A stretch of 5,771 bases of DNA, from contig NVSW01000111.1 of assembly GCA_002401365.1 (NCBI GenBank), positions 1 to 5,771 on the forward strand. Reading direction: 5' to 3'. The position numbers and the translations under genes are program-made. Below, in pieces: positions 4,728-5,771 of this stretch. The notes beneath the pieces are model-generated. The model had not been told where the DNA came from. It was given only the letters and a program-made list of their open reading frames with translations, and did no database searches. Source of the stretch: Piscirickettsiaceae bacterium (GTDB lineage Bacteria > Pseudomonadota > Gammaproteobacteria > Methylococcales > Cycloclasticaceae). The first letter of the stretch is position 1, and each line of letters opens with the position of its first letter.

Positions 4728-5771
4728 TTATTTAACCAATTTCATTGCAGTATTTATAGCTGCGATTATTTTATCTATATCCTCATCGCTCAAAACAGAA
4801 CATAAGAACCAAGCTTCAAATTGAGAAGGTGGAATATAAATTCCATTTTCAATTAACCCCCAAAAGAATTTAGTGAATTGTTTCGTATCACATTCTTGCG
4901 CCTCATCAAAATTGGTTACTGTTTTAGCTGTAAAGAATGGGTTAATCATAGCTCCAAAACGATTAACCGTTAAATCAATTCCGTTTTCAGCAGCGGCATC
5001 CAACAATGCTTTTTCAATTGTTGCTGCTTGGGCATTAAATTTATCGTAAGGATTTTGAGCTTTAAGTTCTGTTAATGTAGCAATACCTGCAGCCATTGCA
5101 ACAGGGTTTCCAGATAATGTTCCAGCTTGGTACATGGGTCCTAAAGGAGAAACCATTTCCATTATTTCATTTCTTGCTCCGTAAGCTCCAACAGGAAATC
5201 CACCTCCAACAACTTTTCCTAAACAAGTAATGTCAGCTTCAATACCTAATAAATCTTGTGCTCCACCAAATTTAGATCGAAAGCCAGTCATTACTTCATC
5301 AATAACTAATAGAATTCCAGCTTCTTTTGTTATGCTTCTTAGTTCTTTAATAAATTCATCAGATGGAAGTACAACGCCCATATTACCTGCAATAGGTTCT
5401 ATAAAAATTGCTGCAATGTCATCGCATTCAGCAATGTGTTTCTTCACAGAATCAATATCGTTGTATTCCGCAATTAAGGTGTTTTGAACAGCTTCTTTAG
5501 GAACTCCAGCACTTCCGGGAATACTTAATGTTGCTAAGCCAGAACCAGCGGCTACTAATAAAGCATCAGAATGACCGTGATAACAACCAGCAAATTTCAT
5601 AATGTGGTTTTTACCAGTAAATGCTCTTGCCAAACGAATTGCACTTAAAATGGCTTCGGTACCAGAGTTTACAAATCGTACTTTATCCATTCCAGGAAAA
5701 GCATCGCAAACAATCTTAGCAAGTTTTATTTCATTTTTTGTAGAAGCTCCAAATGTATATCCATTTCTCAA
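4728..5771 (-). CDS. hemL: Glutamate-1-semialdehyde 2,1-aminomutase (5' end outside window)
   Basis: HemL is the PLP enzyme that converts glutamate-1-semialdehyde, made from glutamyl-tRNA by HemA, into 5-aminolevulinate, the first committed tetrapyrrole precursor. The 347 codons present cover most of the fold: 'NGYTFGAST' near the edge, 'RFVNSGTEAILSAIRLAR' (32-49), 'CYHGHSDALLVAAGSG' (63-78), 'VIDEVMTGFRS' (156-166) with the PLP-nitrogen Asp158, 'CLGKVVGGGFPVGAYG' (183-198) with the Schiff-base Lys186, 'AGTLSGNPVAMAAG' (216-229) and the family's 'GIYIPPSQFEAWF' near the end. About 80 N-terminal residues are missing compared with the usual 425-430. The TTG at the window edge is an internal Leu codon, not a start. 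It is immediately followed by hemE, and the operon promoter is beyond the right edge. Confidence 0.96.
   Translation of the reverse strand: MRNGYTFGASTKNEIKLAKIVCDAFPGMDKVRFVNSGTEAILSAIRLARAFTGKNHIMKFAGCYHGHSDALLVAAGSGLATLSIPGSAGVPKEAVQNTLIAEYNDIDSVKKHIAECDDIAAIFIEPIAGNMGVVLPSDEFIKELRSITKEAGILLVIDEVMTGFRSKFGGAQDLLGIEADITCLGKVVGGGFPVGAYGARNEIMEMVSPLGPMYQAGTLSGNPVAMAAGIATLTELKAQNPYDKFNAQAATIEKALLDAAAENGIDLTVNRFGAMINPFFTAKTVTNFDEAQECDTKQFTKFFWGLIENGIYIPPSQFEAWFLCSVLSDEDIDKIIAAINTAMKLVK

Noticed and set aside
5230..5487. 85-aa + strand open frame
   Set aside because: It is antisense to the PLP-binding core of hemL and has no domain; shadow frame.

Overview
The window comes from a low-GC member of the Bacteroidota, probably a flavobacterium-like or Crocinitomicaceae-like organism. 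This is inferred from several traits: signal peptides ending in FAQ, repeats of the type 'GNIGIGxxSPTEKLEVAG' that are common in surface proteins of that phylum, weak or absent Shine-Dalgarno sequences, and a TAnnTTTG-type -7 promoter box upstream of one gene. No species can be named from the sequence alone.

The left part (1-1918, + strand) holds two tandem paralogues of a secreted, glycine-rich, tail-fibre-like surface protein. Only the last 46 codons of the first copy are in the window. The second copy is complete (537 aa) and has a signal peptide, an N-terminal 'VGIN...KGLLIPR' module, two GN(I/V)GI repeats, a beta-rich middle domain, a poly-glycine linker and a C-terminal glycine-rich domain. 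The spacer between the copies (143-304) contains a terminator-like hairpin and a second hairpin in the leader of the complete gene.

The middle part (1919-2791, + strand) holds a 71-aa stand-alone LuxR/GerE-type DNA-binding protein. It is preceded by a possible promoter and a terminator-like hairpin. After it comes a 138-aa exported, cysteine-free protein with a thioredoxin-like C-terminal motif; a good -7 box fixes its start at 2375 rather than at an upstream TTG.

The right part (2804-5771, - strand) reads as one transcription unit, hemL > hemE > a membrane-anchored protein of unknown function. hemL (glutamate-1-semialdehyde aminomutase, 5' end cut by the window edge) and hemE (uroporphyrinogen decarboxylase) are 7 bp apart and belong to tetrapyrrole (heme) synthesis through the C5 pathway. 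The third gene is 39 bp further on and encodes one N-terminal membrane helix followed by a two-fold repeat with acidic, calcium-loop-like segments. It converges on the 138-aa gene with only 12 bp between stop codons, where a shared hairpin lies.

I do not see a CRISPR array, tRNA, rRNA, transposon or recognisable defence system. The least explained items are the tandem tail-fibre-like array, the tiny LuxR protein behind a possible attenuator, and the two secreted or membrane proteins of unknown function.
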